Below, one piece after another: positions 7,482 through 14,616 of a stretch of 23,866 nucleotides of DNA. The position numbers and the translations under genes are program-made. Below the pieces are notes generated by a model that was not told the DNA's origin, made no database searches, and saw only the letters and a list, made by a program, of their open reading frames with translations. Numbering within the stretch: position 1 is the first letter of the stretch; each line of letters starts with the position of its first letter. The DNA is from JAVBOD01 sp031551045 (lineage in GTDB: Bacteria > Bacteroidota > Bacteroidia > Bacteroidales > UBA932), in contig JAVBOD010000017.1 in the NCBI GenBank assembly GCA_031551045.1, positions 1 to 23,866 of the forward strand, written 5' to 3'.

Positions 7482-8492
7482 ATGCTTAAAAAATTTCCAA
7501 AACCTTTGCGTTTTGCCATGATTGGCAACGGTAGTTGGGCTACTGCTCTTACGAAGCTTTTATTGAATCATCAGGATGTGATACAATGGTTTGTACGCGA
7601 TGATTCGATGATTCGTTACATTCAGAAATACCGCCGGAATCCGGAGTTTCTACGTTCGGCGTTATTGGACCCATCGAAGTTGGAAATGTCATCGGATATT
7701 AATAAAGTAGTAAATGCGGCCGATGTGTTGCTGTTTTGCATTCCTTCGGCTTTTCTCAAAGGAGAATTGGATAAGCTGACGGTTTCGTTGAAAGATAAAT
7801 ATATTTTAACCGCCATAAAAGGAATTGTTCCGGACGATAATCTTACTGTTGCGGAATATTTCAATCAAAAATACGATATTCCATACGACAACATCGGGAC
7901 GATTACCGGCCCGTGCCATGCTGAGGAGGTTGCCTTGGAACGCTTGTCGTATCTCACTTTTTCATGTAAGAAAAAAGAAAATGCGCAATTGCTGTCGGAA
8001 TATTTTACGTGCCGTTATGTGAAATCGATTATTGGTACGGATATCTACGGGGTGGAATATGCCGCGATTTTGAAAAATATTTATGCTGTGGCAACCGGCA
8101 TCTGTCATGGATTGGGCTACGGCGACAACTTTACAGCGGTGTTAGTGGCAAACGCCCAACGTGAGATGAAGCATTTCTTGAATACCTCGTATCCGAGCAG
8201 CGCGCGCGACACCACACACTCATCGTATTTGGGCGATTTGCTGGTAACGTGCTATTCGCAATTCAGCCGTAACCGCACGTTCGGCAACATGATAGGCAAA
8301 GGCTATTCGGTAACTTCCGCACAAATGGAAATGAACATGGTTGCCGAAGGATATTATGCTTCGAAAGGTATTTATGAAATCAATAAGAAGCATAATATCG
8401 ACATGCCCATTGCCGATGCGGTGTACAGGATATTATACGAATACTCGCCGGCCGCAACGGAATTTGCAAAACTCACGGAAGTATTGATGTAA
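7482..8492 (+). CDS. gpsA: Glycerol-3-phosphate dehydrogenase [NAD(P)+]
   Basis: 336 aa from the chosen start. GpsA reduces dihydroxyacetone phosphate to sn-glycerol 3-phosphate for phospholipid synthesis. The Rossmann motif GNGSWATA is at residues 15-22. NAD- and substrate-binding blocks follow: LFCIPSAFL, the GTITGPCHAEEVALERLSY stretch, and AILKNIYAVATGICHGLGYG followed by DNF with the catalytic lysine. I start at ATG 7482 because AAGGAT precedes it and because the longer reading from TTG 7458 overlaps a TATATTTG promoter box. In Bacteroidales gpsA is usually directly followed by pgi; here a DUF559 element intervenes. Confidence 0.95.
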   Translation: MLKKFPKPLRFAMIGNGSWATALTKLLLNHQDVIQWFVRDDSMIRYIQKYRRNPEFLRSALLDPSKLEMSSDINKVVNAADVLLFCIPSAFLKGELDKLTVSLKDKYILTAIKGIVPDDNLTVAEYFNQKYDIPYDNIGTITGPCHAEEVALERLSYLTFSCKKKENAQLLSEYFTCRYVKSIIGTDIYGVEYAAILKNIYAVATGICHGLGYGDNFTAVLVANAQREMKHFLNTSYPSSARDTTHSSYLGDLLVTCYSQFSRNRTFGNMIGKGYSVTSAQMEMNMVAEGYYASKGIYEINKKHNIDMPIADAVYRILYEYSPAATEFAKLTEVLM

Positions 8493-8496
8493 CTTA

Positions 8497-8961
8497 CCCC
8501 TAAATCCCCTAAAGGAGACTTGGTGGTGCAAGAAAAAATGGTTGCAAAATAATGACAGGACGGAAGGAAATACCAATGTTTTATGGTGCAAACCCAATAT
8601 TGTTTGAGTTTGCGAAGCAATTGAGGAAATATGAAACATCGGCAGAAAAGTTGTTATGGGAGCATTTATCAAATAAACAATTAGGGGTGCGATTCAGAAG
8701 GCAGCATCCGGTGAAATATTTTATTGCAGACTTCTATTGTCATGAGAAGAAACTGGTTATAGAAGCGGATGGAGGTGTGCATCTTATTCCGGCACAATAT
8801 GAATACGACCAAAACCGGGATTATGAATTGTTGGAATTAGGCGTAAAAGTTTTGCGTTTCACGAATGATGAAACTGTAAATTCAATAGATCAAGTCATAA
8901 TAAGCATAAAAGAAAATTTATAAACAGCACAAGCCAAAGTCCCCTTTAGGGGATTCAGGGG
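8497..8961. mobile_element. DUF559 element bounded by 25-bp inverted repeats
   Basis: The left end, 8497-8521, reads inward CCCCTAAATCCCCTAAAGGA, then GACTT. The right end, 8937-8961, read on the opposite strand, is CCCCTGAATCCCCTAAAGGG, then GACTT. They agree at 23 of 25 positions. Each end also contains an internal hairpin (CCCCTAAAGGGG type). The 465-bp unit contains only the DUF559 gene, starts 4 nt after the gpsA stop, and ends 15 nt before the pgi start. I see no clear target-site duplication. Mobility is inferred from the inverted ends and from the position inside a usually contiguous gene pair. Confidence 0.6.
8552..8923 (+). CDS. DUF559 / Vsr-like endonuclease-domain protein
   Basis: 123 aa. 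The protein matches the DUF559 family (endonuclease-like, same fold group as Vsr mismatch endonuclease and PD-(D/E)xK nucleases). Visible features are the helical RKYETSAEKLLWEHLSNKQL segment, RFRRQHPVKYFIADFY with Asp60, KKLVIEADGGVH with Glu71 and Asp73, and a final KVLRFTND strand. These acidic residues are the likely metal-binding site. A shorter start at 8576 (MFYGANP) has a better ribosome binding site (GGAAGGAA). The gene occupies most of a short element with inverted repeat ends between gpsA and pgi. Nuclease activity and a role in spreading the element are inference; the family's biological role is not settled. Confidence 0.85.
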   Translation: MTGRKEIPMFYGANPILFEFAKQLRKYETSAEKLLWEHLSNKQLGVRFRRQHPVKYFIADFYCHEKKLVIEADGGVHLIPAQYEYDQNRDYELLELGVKVLRFTNDETVNSIDQVIISIKENL

Positions 8962-8976
8962 TGAAAATAAAAAACT

Positions 8977-10305
8977 ATGGTAACCGTTAATCTGAAGTCA
9001 ACCGAGGCTTTTGTAAGCAAAAGCGAGTTGGCGCAACAGCAGGAAAAAGCTTTACAGGCATTGGAATTATTACATTCCAAATCAGGAAAAGGGAATGATT
9101 TTTTGGGTTGGTTGAATTTACCCTCGTCCATTTCCGGCGAAGAGTTGAAGCGTATTCAATCCGTGGCCAATCAACTTTCGCGCGATGCGGAAGTGGTGGT
9201 GGTAATTGGTATCGGCGGTTCTTATCTCGGAGCCAAAGCGGTAATTGAAGCCTTGTCGCACGGTTTCGGAGCGCTGATGCCGCGCAAACATCCGCAGGTA
9301 TTGTTTGCCGGACAAAATATCGGCGAAGATTATTTGAGTGAATTACTGGATGTGTTGGAGCGTAAATCGTCGGCGTGCGTGGTGATTTCCAAGTCGGGCA
9401 CAACGACCGAGCCAGCCATTGCATTCCGGGTGGTGCGCGAACATCTCGAAAAGAAATACGGAAAAACCGAAGCGAAAAAACGGATTGTAGCGATTACCGA
9501 CAGCGCACGCGGCGCTTTGCGTACATTGGCTACACAAGAAGGTTACGAAACGTTTGTGATTCCCGGCGATGTGGGCGGGCGTTTCTCGGTGCTCACACCG
9601 GTGGGTTTGTTGCCCATTGCCATTGCCGGTTTTGATGTCGCTGCGTTGATAAAAGGTGCGGCAGAGATGGAACGGCATACTGCAAAAAAAGAAATAGAGA
9701 ATCCGGCAGTGCACTATGCGGCTATCCGCAATGCCTTGTATGCAAAGGGAAAGAAGGTGGAAGTATTAGCGAATTATAATCCCAAATTGCATTATGTGAC
9801 GGAGTGGTGGAAACAATTATACGGCGAAAGCGAAGGAAAAGAAAACAAGGGAATTTTTCCGGCAGGCGTTGATTTTACTACCGATCTACATTCCATGGGG
9901 CAATACTTGCAGGAAGGCGAACGCATATTGTTCGAAACGGTATTGAGTGTGAAAGAACAGCAGCGTTGCCTGGTAATTCCGCAGGATGCACAAGACCTCG
10001 ACCAACTGAATTTTCTTGCTGGAAGACGTATTGACGAATGTAACAAAATGGCCGAGTTGGGAACGATGTTGGCGCATGTGGACGGCGGAGTGCCGAATAT
10101 TCAGATTACCATTCCGTGCATGAATGCAGAAAATATCGGCGCATTGCTTTATTTCTTCGAAAAAGCGTGTGGCATCAGCGGCTACATGTTAGGGGTGAAT
10201 CCTTTCGACCAACCCGGCGTAGAAGCGTATAAGAAAAATATGTTTGCACTGCTCAATAAGCCCGGTTTTGAAAAGCAGGGAGAGGAGTTGAGAAAAAGAC
10301 TATAG
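8977..10305 (+). CDS. pgi: Glucose-6-phosphate isomerase
   Basis: 442 aa. Pgi interconverts glucose 6-phosphate and fructose 6-phosphate. Two SIS domains are visible: GIGGSYLGAKAVIEAL (about residues 77-92) and VVISKSGTTTEPAIAFRV with the phosphate-binding serine/threonine loop. Both family signatures are present: GDVGGRFSVLTPVGLLPIA and YMLGVNPFDQPGVEAYKKNM near the C-terminus. The length fits the short bacterial type seen in Bacteroidota and Firmicutes. The start ATG at 8977 lies 15 nt after the right repeat of the DUF559 element, so the element forms the whole immediate 5' region. It may separate pgi from the gpsA promoter or provide a new one. Confidence 0.97.
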   Translation: MVTVNLKSTEAFVSKSELAQQQEKALQALELLHSKSGKGNDFLGWLNLPSSISGEELKRIQSVANQLSRDAEVVVVIGIGGSYLGAKAVIEALSHGFGALMPRKHPQVLFAGQNIGEDYLSELLDVLERKSSACVVISKSGTTTEPAIAFRVVREHLEKKYGKTEAKKRIVAITDSARGALRTLATQEGYETFVIPGDVGGRFSVLTPVGLLPIAIAGFDVAALIKGAAEMERHTAKKEIENPAVHYAAIRNALYAKGKKVEVLANYNPKLHYVTEWWKQLYGESEGKENKGIFPAGVDFTTDLHSMGQYLQEGERILFETVLSVKEQQRCLVIPQDAQDLDQLNFLAGRRIDECNKMAELGTMLAHVDGGVPNIQITIPCMNAENIGALLYFFEKACGISGYMLGVNPFDQPGVEAYKKNMFALLNKPGFEKQGEELRKRL

Positions 10306-10400
10306 GCCCCTAAGCCCAAAGGGGGAAACGACAAAGTGCGAGTTTCCCTCTCCAATATCCGGTATCTAAAATCCAATATCAACAATCTAACCTCCGCAAT
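10303..10400. repeat. Degenerate intergenic repeats after pgi
   Basis: Immediately after the pgi stop is GGCCCCTAAGCCCAAAGGGG, a shortened relative of the DUF559 element ends. It is followed at about 10352-10390 by CCAATATCCGG, TATCTAAAATCCAATATC and AACAATCTAA, the inverse of the GATATTAGATTTTAG/GGATATTGGATTT words at 18536-18602. No gene is visible in this 100-bp gap. Confidence 0.45.
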
Positions 10401-10406
10401 TCTCTC

Positions 10407-10988
10407 TTGAATTATCTTGCTCATATTTTTTTATCAGGAACTAATTCGTCCGTGCAAATCGGTAATTTCATCGGCGATTTTGTGAAGGGGAAAGCGTATT
10501 TGGAGTATCCTGCAAAAATACAGGAAGGTATTTTATTACATCGTTTCATCGACGATTATACCGACCGCCATCCGTTGGTGCTCGAAGCAAAAAAAATATT
10601 GCAGAAACCCTTTGGGCGTTATGCCGGTATTCTGCTCGACATGTATTACGATCATTTTTTTGCGCACGATTTTTTGCGCTATTCCAACATCCCATTACCG
10701 CGTTTCTCCCGTCGTTTCTATTGGGCGATGCTTGTGCATTACCGGAGTTTACCGCCGCGGGTGCAACGTTTTGCTTGGCATTTTATTTCGTCTAACCGTT
10801 TATGTAAATATGCGTCGTTGCAAGGCTTACAGCAATCGTTGGAAATCATGATTCACTACAAACCGTTGGATTTAAATGCAGATGCAATCATTCTTTTTCT
10901 AAAGGATAATTATACACTGCTACAAGAAAATTTCCATTCGTTTTTCCCGGATTTATTGACACAAATACCACAGCATAAAACGGATTGA
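10407..10988 (+). CDS. acpH: ACP phosphodiesterase family protein (AcpH, DUF479), TTG start
   Basis: 193 aa. The AcpH family (DUF479, HD-like fold) is named for removing 4'-phosphopantetheine from acyl carrier protein. Visible signatures are the N-terminal MNYLAHIFLSG, IGNFIGDFVKG, LLHRFIDDYTDRHP and LLDMYYDHFFAHDF, whose His and Asp residues are the likely metal ligands. I use TTG at 10407 because family members characteristically start MN(F/Y)LAH and no ATG lies nearby that would keep this segment. The gene follows pgi by 101 nt of repeat sequence. Family assignment is firm; biochemical activity in Bacteroidota is less certain. Confidence 0.9.
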   Translation: MNYLAHIFLSGTNSSVQIGNFIGDFVKGKAYLEYPAKIQEGILLHRFIDDYTDRHPLVLEAKKILQKPFGRYAGILLDMYYDHFFAHDFLRYSNIPLPRFSRRFYWAMLVHYRSLPPRVQRFAWHFISSNRLCKYASLQGLQQSLEIMIHYKPLDLNADAIILFLKDNYTLLQENFHSFFPDLLTQIPQHKTD

Positions 10989-11030
10989 AGTCGGGGTATT
11001 TCCTTTGTGTCTTATCCCGATTATCCTTGA

Positions 11031-11073
11031 GATTGTTTCGCTCTACGCTATGATATATCAGGCCTTCGGCCTG
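11031..11073 (+). repeat. Solo REP-like hairpin unit related to the RAYT flanks
   Basis: CTACGCTATGATATAT (11043-11058) is followed by the hairpin CAGGCC-TTC-GGCCTG (11059-11073). The same arrangement, GCCCTATGCTATGATATA then GCGCC-TTC-GGCGC, occurs beside the RAYT gene at 21700-21732. This copy sits between convergent acpH and the adenosyltransferase gene and may double as a terminator. Confidence 0.6.
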
Positions 11074-11102
11074 TTCTAATCATTCAATAAAACCTATTTC
11101 TC

Positions 11103-11636
11103 TCACGGGTTCCATGTTTCTTCCGTATATCCGGCGTCTATCGTCAGCTTGCGCGAAAGCACAAACAGATAATCGGACAAGCGGTTTAAATAAATTGCCA
11201 CCATTTCGGGCGCCGGATGTTCTAATGCCACGGCGGTCCGCTCGGCACGGCGGCACACACTGCGAGCCACATGGCATGCCCCGGCAGCCAGCGGCGCAGC
11301 CGGCAACACAAACGAACGTAGGGGCGGCAGGTTTTTGTCCATTTCGTCTATCGCGTTTTCCAGTGCTACGACAGCTTCTTGTGTAACAGCCGGTATTTTT
11401 TTCGAGGTGTGTTCGTCGGCAGCCAGCAAAGCGGCCGCATTCATCAATTGGATTTGTATTTCGTGTAATTCTTTTTGCAAGCCGTTGCCGATTTCGTAGC
11501 CGCGCACCACGCCGAGGCAGCTTATCAGTTCGTCCACCGTTCCGTAAGCTTCCACCCGAGGATGCGCTTTGGAAACGCGCGTGCCGCCTACTAAAGCGGT
11601 GGTTCCTTTATCGCCGGTTTTGGTATATACTTTCAT
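11103..11636 (-). CDS. pduO: Cob(I)alamin adenosyltransferase, PduO type
   Basis: 177 aa. This ATP:cob(I)alamin adenosyltransferase makes the coenzyme adenosylcobalamin. The N-terminal ATP-binding signature KVYTKTGDKGTTALVGGTRV is intact (residues 2-21). The RVEAYGTVDELISCLG helix follows, as does the C-terminal CHVARSVCRRAERTAVALEH stretch, which carries the conserved Arg/Glu helix, then YLNRLSDYLFVLSRKL. Length matches the PduO/MMAB family. It stands alone on the minus strand, converging with acpH, with a TACCTTTG box upstream at 11696-11689. The likely role is supplying B12-dependent mutases, none of which are encoded here. Confidence 0.93.
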   Translation of the reverse strand: MKVYTKTGDKGTTALVGGTRVSKAHPRVEAYGTVDELISCLGVVRGYEIGNGLQKELHEIQIQLMNAAALLAADEHTSKKIPAVTQEAVVALENAIDEMDKNLPPLRSFVLPAAPLAAGACHVARSVCRRAERTAVALEHPAPEMVAIYLNRLSDYLFVLSRKLTIDAGYTEETWNP

Positions 11637-11639
11637 TTT

Positions 11640-11835
11640 ATTGTTGATTTGAGTATTTGCTTATTTGAAAAATACTAAAAACTTACCACAAAGGTACTCA
11701 AAGGATTTTCACAAAGGTGCACAAAGTCGTAAAAAAGTAGGGTTTGATTAGATTTGACAAATTTCTAAAATTTGTCAAATCTAACTCACTCCAACATCCC
11801 CAAAGGGGAGTTAAAGCCCCTCTTTGGGAGGCCAC
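11640..11835. repeat. Repeat-dense intergenic region with candidate promoter
   Basis: No gene is visible. From left to right: CAAAGGTA at 11689-11696, which is TACCTTTG on minus and a candidate -7 for the adenosyltransferase gene; three CAAAGG/CAAAG words at about 10-13-bp intervals (11699-11727); the second copy of the perfect 33-nt palindrome (11750-11782); and two G/C blocks, CATCCCCAAAGGGGAGTT and CCCCTCTTTGGGAGGCC, at 11793-11823, related to the ends of the DUF559 element. Confidence 0.5.
11750..11782. repeat. Perfect 33-nt palindrome, copy 2
   Basis: Identical over 33 nt to the copy at 7361-7393: AGATTTGACAAATTT, CTA, AAATTTGTCAAATCT. It lies between the adenosyltransferase start and the P-type ATPase stop. 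Confidence 0.85.
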
Positions 11836-13722
11836 TTACCCTTTCCATTTCAGCAAACGAAGGCTGATGAGAATTACGATTATCAGCACGCCGACATCGG
11901 CGGTAATAGCCATTACTAAATTACTGTGCCCAAAAAGCGCGAGTAGAATAAACAGCAATTTCACACCTATCGCGCCCGTAGTATTTATTTTGATGGTTTT
12001 CACCGTGGCTCTGCTCAAACGGACTAAATAAGGAATCAACGACAATTTATCGTTCATCAGGGCGATGTTGGCTACTTCAATGGCCGAGTCGCTGCCGGCG
12101 GCGCCCATGGCAATGCCCACGGTGGCTTGCGCCAATGCCGGAGCATCGTTCACGCCGTCGCCGGCCATGGCCACTTTTCCGTATTTGTTCAGCGCTTGTT
12201 GCAATTGCGCCACTTTTCCTTCGGGCAATAAATTGCCGTACACTTCGCGAATGCCGACTGCCGAAGCCACATACGCTGCCGAAGAAGCGTTATCGCCGGT
12301 AAGCATAATCGGTTCGATTTGTAATTGACGTATCTCTTGCAACGCTTGCGCGCTGTCGGGTTTTATTTCGTCGGTCAATGCAATGACGCCGGAAATTTTA
12401 TCGCCGCAACCTACCACCACGCTTGTCTTTCCTTCTTCGGAGAATTTCCGCACGAGCATTTCCAGTTCGTCGTTTACAGAATGGTATTCGCGGATAAAAT
12501 CGAGGTTACCGGCTAATACCGTATCGTTATTGCAAATCCGGCAACGGGCGCGGGCGCCTTTTCCGGCAATGCTTTCGAACTTTTCGGCGGTGTGCGGTTC
12601 AAATCCTTCTTTTTTTGTGATATCAATAATCGCTTGCGCCAGCGGATGTTCCGAAAATATCTCGGCGCCGGCCGTGCACGACAGCAGTTCTTCGCGCGCG
12701 GCGCCATTCAGCGGCGCTACATCGGAAACTACCGGCGTTCCGTAAGTAATCGTGCGGGTCTTGTCTAAACACAAGGCTTTCACTCCGGCCAGCGCTTCTA
12801 AATATTTTCCTCCTTTTACCAATGCGCCTTTGGCCGAAGCATTGCCGATGGCGGCATAAATAGCCACCGGCGTAGAGATGACCAATGCACACGGGCAGGA
12901 AATTACCAACAGCGTAATTGCCTGCCGGAGCCAATAATTCAAGTCTTCTCCCAACAAAAAAACAGGGATCAAAAATAACGACAGGGCCAACAAAATGACG
13001 CAAGGTGTGTAGATGCGTGCAAATTTCTGAATAAATTTCTGGCTTTCCGACTTGTGAGTCTGCGCTTCAAACGTCATTTCCACAATTTTTGCAAGCGTGG
13101 TGTCTTTCGCTGTTTTGGTGGTCAACACTTCGATATAGCCGCTTTTGTTGAGTGTTCCGGCAAACACCGCATCGCCTTTTTGTTTGTCTTTCGGTATCGG
13201 CTCGCCGGTAATGGTCGATTCGTCAACGGCCGTTTCTCCGCTTTGTATCACGCCGTCGAGCGGCACCAAGTCGTTCGGTTTTATTTGTATTAACGTTCCT
13301 ACGGCAATTTGTTCAACCGGCATTGCTTCGCCGGTAGCTTTCACAGTGGCGGTCTTTGGCGATTTGGAAACCAAATCGTCCAACGCCGATTTGCTGTTGT
13401 CGATACCGATGTCTTCGAGCGTTTCGCCCAACACATATAACACAATAACGACGGCCGCTTCGGGATATTCCCCTAAATAAAAAGCGGCGGCTACGGCTAT
13501 CAGCATCAGTAAATTGATACTGCTAAAGTTCAGCCGCAATAAGGCTTTCAAGCCTTCCCACAAAACTTGGTAGCCAATCAATAAAATGAACGCACCGAAA
13601 ATAACAGGTGCATAAGGCATGGGAATATCTACGCCTGCAATAGAAAGCGCTTCCAAGCCAATCACAATAAGGACGGCTATGATTAGAAAAACAAATTTAC
13701 GGTCGTGCCAAGGTAATTTCAT
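11836..13722 (-). CDS. Heavy-metal-translocating P1B-type ATPase (Zn/Cd/Pb-like), no N-terminal metal-binding domain
   Basis: 628 aa inner-membrane ATPase, most like CadA/ZntA metal exporters. It begins almost at once with membrane helices, so the usual N-terminal HMA metal-binding domain is absent. Seen in order: TGE of the actuator domain (172-174), the CPC ion-binding motif in SCPCAL (276-278), the phosphorylation loop at Asp320, the P1B-specific HP (359-360), a CRIC pair in the nucleotide-binding domain (394-397), TGD (475-477), GDGVND (521-526) and two C-terminal helices. The phosphorylation loop reads DKTRTIT rather than the canonical DKTGT[LI]T, with Arg323 (codon CGC, 12756-12754) replacing glycine. 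The ABC ATPase gene ends 44 nt upstream, so the two may be co-transcribed. Metal specificity is inferred. Confidence 0.92.
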   Translation of the reverse strand: MKLPWHDRKFVFLIIAVLIVIGLEALSIAGVDIPMPYAPVIFGAFILLIGYQVLWEGLKALLRLNFSSINLLMLIAVAAAFYLGEYPEAAVVIVLYVLGETLEDIGIDNSKSALDDLVSKSPKTATVKATGEAMPVEQIAVGTLIQIKPNDLVPLDGVIQSGETAVDESTITGEPIPKDKQKGDAVFAGTLNKSGYIEVLTTKTAKDTTLAKIVEMTFEAQTHKSESQKFIQKFARIYTPCVILLALSLFLIPVFLLGEDLNYWLRQAITLLVISCPCALVISTPVAIYAAIGNASAKGALVKGGKYLEALAGVKALCLDKTRTITYGTPVVSDVAPLNGAAREELLSCTAGAEIFSEHPLAQAIIDITKKEGFEPHTAEKFESIAGKGARARCRICNNDTVLAGNLDFIREYHSVNDELEMLVRKFSEEGKTSVVVGCGDKISGVIALTDEIKPDSAQALQEIRQLQIEPIMLTGDNASSAAYVASAVGIREVYGNLLPEGKVAQLQQALNKYGKVAMAGDGVNDAPALAQATVGIAMGAAGSDSAIEVANIALMNDKLSLIPYLVRLSRATVKTIKINTTGAIGVKLLFILLALFGHSNLVMAITADVGVLIIVILISLRLLKWKG

Positions 13723-13766
13723 ATTCTTACATTTTTTCTGTTTCCAACCCCGGCGTTAGAAAGGTG

Positions 13767-14483
13767 TTAACCTTTTGTCGGATGAGGGTTGATTTCGTCG
13801 CTCTCAATCAGTCCGTCGCGCAAGCGTATAATCCGTCGGGCATGTTGGGCGATCTCTTCTTCGTGTGTTACTACAATAATCGTATTCCCCTTTTTATAAA
13901 TATCTTCAAAAAGGTTCATAATATCGATAGATGTTTTGGAGTCCAGGTTTCCGGTAGGCTCGTCGGCCAAAATGATGGCCGGATCGTTCACCAGTGCGCG
14001 GGCTACGGCCACGCGTTGGCGTTGTCCGCCGGAAAGTTCGTTCGGTTTGTGGTCTTTCCGGTTTACCAAATCCACATTTTCCAACGCTTTTACGGCATGT
14101 TCCACCCGTTCGTGTTTGGCCACGCCGGCATAAATCAACGGTAAACAAACATTGTCCAGCGCCGAATAGCGCGGTAACAGGTTGAACGACTGAAACACAA
14201 AACCGATTTGCTTGTTCCGCACTTCGGCCAACGCATTGTCGTCCATTTCGCTTACGTCGATTCCGTTTAGCACGTAACGCCCGCTGGTAGGAGAGTCGAG
14301 GCAGCCCAGCATATTCATCAGAGTGGATTTTCCGGAACCGGAAGGGCCCATGATAGCCACATATTCATTTTTGTAAATGGAGAGCGAAACGCCGTTAAGC
14401 GCACGTACTTCCTGCGTCCCTACCTGATAGATTTTCTTCAAGTCGGAAATTGAAATCAAAGCATGACCTGATGTGTTTACCAT
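13767..14483 (-). CDS. MacB/LolD-type ABC transporter ATP-binding protein
   Basis: 238 aa. ATPase subunit of the family that drives MacB/FtsX-like permeases for lipoprotein release or export. Walker A GPSGSGKST (about 46-54), signature LSGGQRQRVAVARAL, Walker B IILADEPTGNLDS and the switch histidine in VVTHE are all intact. The LNGVSLSIYKNEYVAIMG opening is typical of the group. No permease gene is adjacent: downstream is the P-type ATPase, and upstream the divergent mgsA. Its membrane partner must be encoded elsewhere. CAACTTTG on minus at about 14512-14505 weakly resembles a -7 box. Confidence 0.93.
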   Translation of the reverse strand: MVNTSGHALISISDLKKIYQVGTQEVRALNGVSLSIYKNEYVAIMGPSGSGKSTLMNMLGCLDSPTSGRYVLNGIDVSEMDDNALAEVRNKQIGFVFQSFNLLPRYSALDNVCLPLIYAGVAKHERVEHAVKALENVDLVNRKDHKPNELSGGQRQRVAVARALVNDPAIILADEPTGNLDSKTSIDIMNLFEDIYKKGNTIIVVTHEEEIAQHARRIIRLRDGLIESDEINPHPTKG

Positions 14484-14563
14484 GACTTTTTTATTAAGTT
14501 TGACAAAGTTGCAAATAATTTTTGAATTTTTACCTATTTCATCTTGAATTTACATAGAAAGCG

Positions 14564-14571
14564 TAACTTTG
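14564..14571 (+). promoter_or_regulatory. Candidate mgsA -7 element
   Basis: TAACTTTG matches the TAnnTTTG consensus and would start transcription at about 14577. That leaves roughly 40 nt before the preferred mgsA start at 14617 but only a few before the ATG at 14584. No good -33 box is present. Confidence 0.45.
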
Positions 14572-14616
14572 TGGAGAGAATGAATGCCGTTGAAGAATTT
14601 TTACATAACAGATACG

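Noticed and set aside
11103..14483. A metal/cobalamin operon linking the adenosyltransferase, P-type ATPase and ABC ATPase
   Set aside because: The adenosyltransferase is separated from the ATPase by 199 bp of repeats and a candidate promoter, so only the two ATPases are plausibly co-transcribed.
14584..14616. Upstream ATG for mgsA
   Set aside because: It would leave only about 7 nt of leader after the likely transcription start; homologues begin at the Lys-rich segment.
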